NCBI GenBank assembly: GCA_024690425.1
Contig: JAILCT010000202.1
Coordinates: forward strand, 1 to 6,600
Length of the DNA: 6,600 nucleotides
Origin: Lachnospiraceae bacterium
GTDB taxonomy: Bacteria > Bacillota_A > Clostridia > Lachnospirales > Lachnospiraceae
Direction of reading: 5' to 3'
The translations under genes and the position numbers were made by a program. The notes beneath the pieces were generated by a model that ran no database searches, had not been told where the DNA came from, and saw nothing but the letters and a program-made list of their open reading frames with translations. Shown here piece by piece: positions 6,547 to 6,600 of this stretch. Each line of letters begins with the position of its first letter. The first letter of the stretch is position 1.

Positions 6547-6600
6547 AGCTTTGAACCTCCTGAATTATTTTTTTTGGGGTGGAAGCCCCCGCTGTAATAC
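6527..6600 (-). CDS. ispH: IspH, 4-hydroxy-3-methylbut-2-enyl diphosphate reductase (C-terminal end only)
   Basis: IspH is the [4Fe-4S] enzyme of the last MEP-pathway step, reducing HMBPP to IPP and DMAPP in the cytoplasm. Only the last 23 residues and the stop are in the window, read on the minus strand from 6598 to the TGA at 6529-6527. The fragment reads ITAGASTPKKIIQEV and then about eight more residues ending NF. GASTP followed by IIxEV is the characteristic IspH C-terminus; GASTP contributes to substrate binding. A short extension follows IIQEV. The last 20 bases overlap rpsA in a different frame: the rpsA ATG begins at the second base of the ispH TAT codon. The pair is therefore an unfused, overlapping version of the IspH-S1 arrangement known in Clostridia. 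The identification rests on a short stretch, but motif, position and neighbour agree. Confidence 0.85.
   Translation of the reverse strand, partial: ITAGASTPKKIIQEVQSYVRANF
6556..6561 (-). promoter_or_regulatory. Shine-Dalgarno site of rpsA, inside the ispH coding end
   Basis: The minus strand reads AGGAGG, 9 bases before the rpsA ATG. It lies within the ispH codons for Gln-Glu-Val (CAG GAG GTT), so ribosomes finishing ispH translate through it and over the rpsA start. It supports a separate rpsA start rather than a fusion protein. Confidence 0.85.

Noticed and set aside
6568..6575. A8 tract in ispH as a programmed frameshift site making an IspH-S1 fusion
   Set aside because: It fits a -1 slippery pattern, but the -1 frame does not match rpsA. 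The +1 frame, which is the rpsA frame, meets a TAA at 6567-6565 right after the tract. Neither shift joins the two proteins.
6576..6590. GGGG...CCCC hairpin before rpsA as an intrinsic terminator
   Set aside because: The stem is only 4 bp. On the rpsA strand it is followed by A8, not a U-tract; on the other strand the T8 precedes the hairpin. It also lies inside ispH codons, including GASTP.
1..6600. A new defence system, mobile element, CRISPR array or RNA gene
   Set aside because: The window is nearly all core metabolic and cellular genes in tight operons. I saw no direct-repeat array, transposase, integrase, tRNA-like fold or rRNA segment.

Overview
The window looks like a chromosomal core-gene region of an anaerobic Clostridia bacterium, most likely Lachnospiraceae. 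This rests on a clostridial-order rnf operon (C-D-G), an ispH-rpsA pair with a four-S1-domain protein, a short cheR, a CmpB-family membrane protein and a YprB-like RNase H-fold protein. Shine-Dalgarno sites are strong and purine-rich, and gaps between genes are very small. The taxonomic assignment is inference from gene content; no search was run.

Layout. A leftward (minus-strand) block covers 1-3414: a CmpB-family membrane protein (3414-2488), rnfC (2461-1145), rnfD (1132-203) and the first 67 codons of rnfG (203 to beyond the left edge). The rnf genes encode part of the membrane complex that couples ferredoxin:NAD+ electron transfer to Na+ or H+ translocation; rnfE, rnfA and rnfB are expected to the left. 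An 88-bp divergent intergenic region (3415-3502) separates this block from a rightward gene for a predicted RNase H-fold exonuclease (3503-4597). Both divergent promoters appear to use opposite strands of one palindromic -10 element.

A second leftward block covers 6600-4606: the last codons of ispH (IspH, MEP isoprenoid pathway), rpsA (S1-like, four S1 domains) overlapping ispH by 20 bp, and cheR (chemoreceptor methyltransferase) 3 bp after rpsA. The cheR gene converges on the exonuclease gene with only 8 bp between stop codons. The best candidate terminator for cheR lies inside the exonuclease coding sequence.

There is almost no non-coding DNA. I saw no tRNA, rRNA, CRISPR, IS element or prophage gene, and no clear new defence or accessory system. 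The points of interest are organisational: the out-of-frame ispH/rpsA overlap, cheR coupled to a translation gene, a CmpB protein leading the rnf operon, a shared -10 palindrome, and a possible terminator inside a convergent gene.
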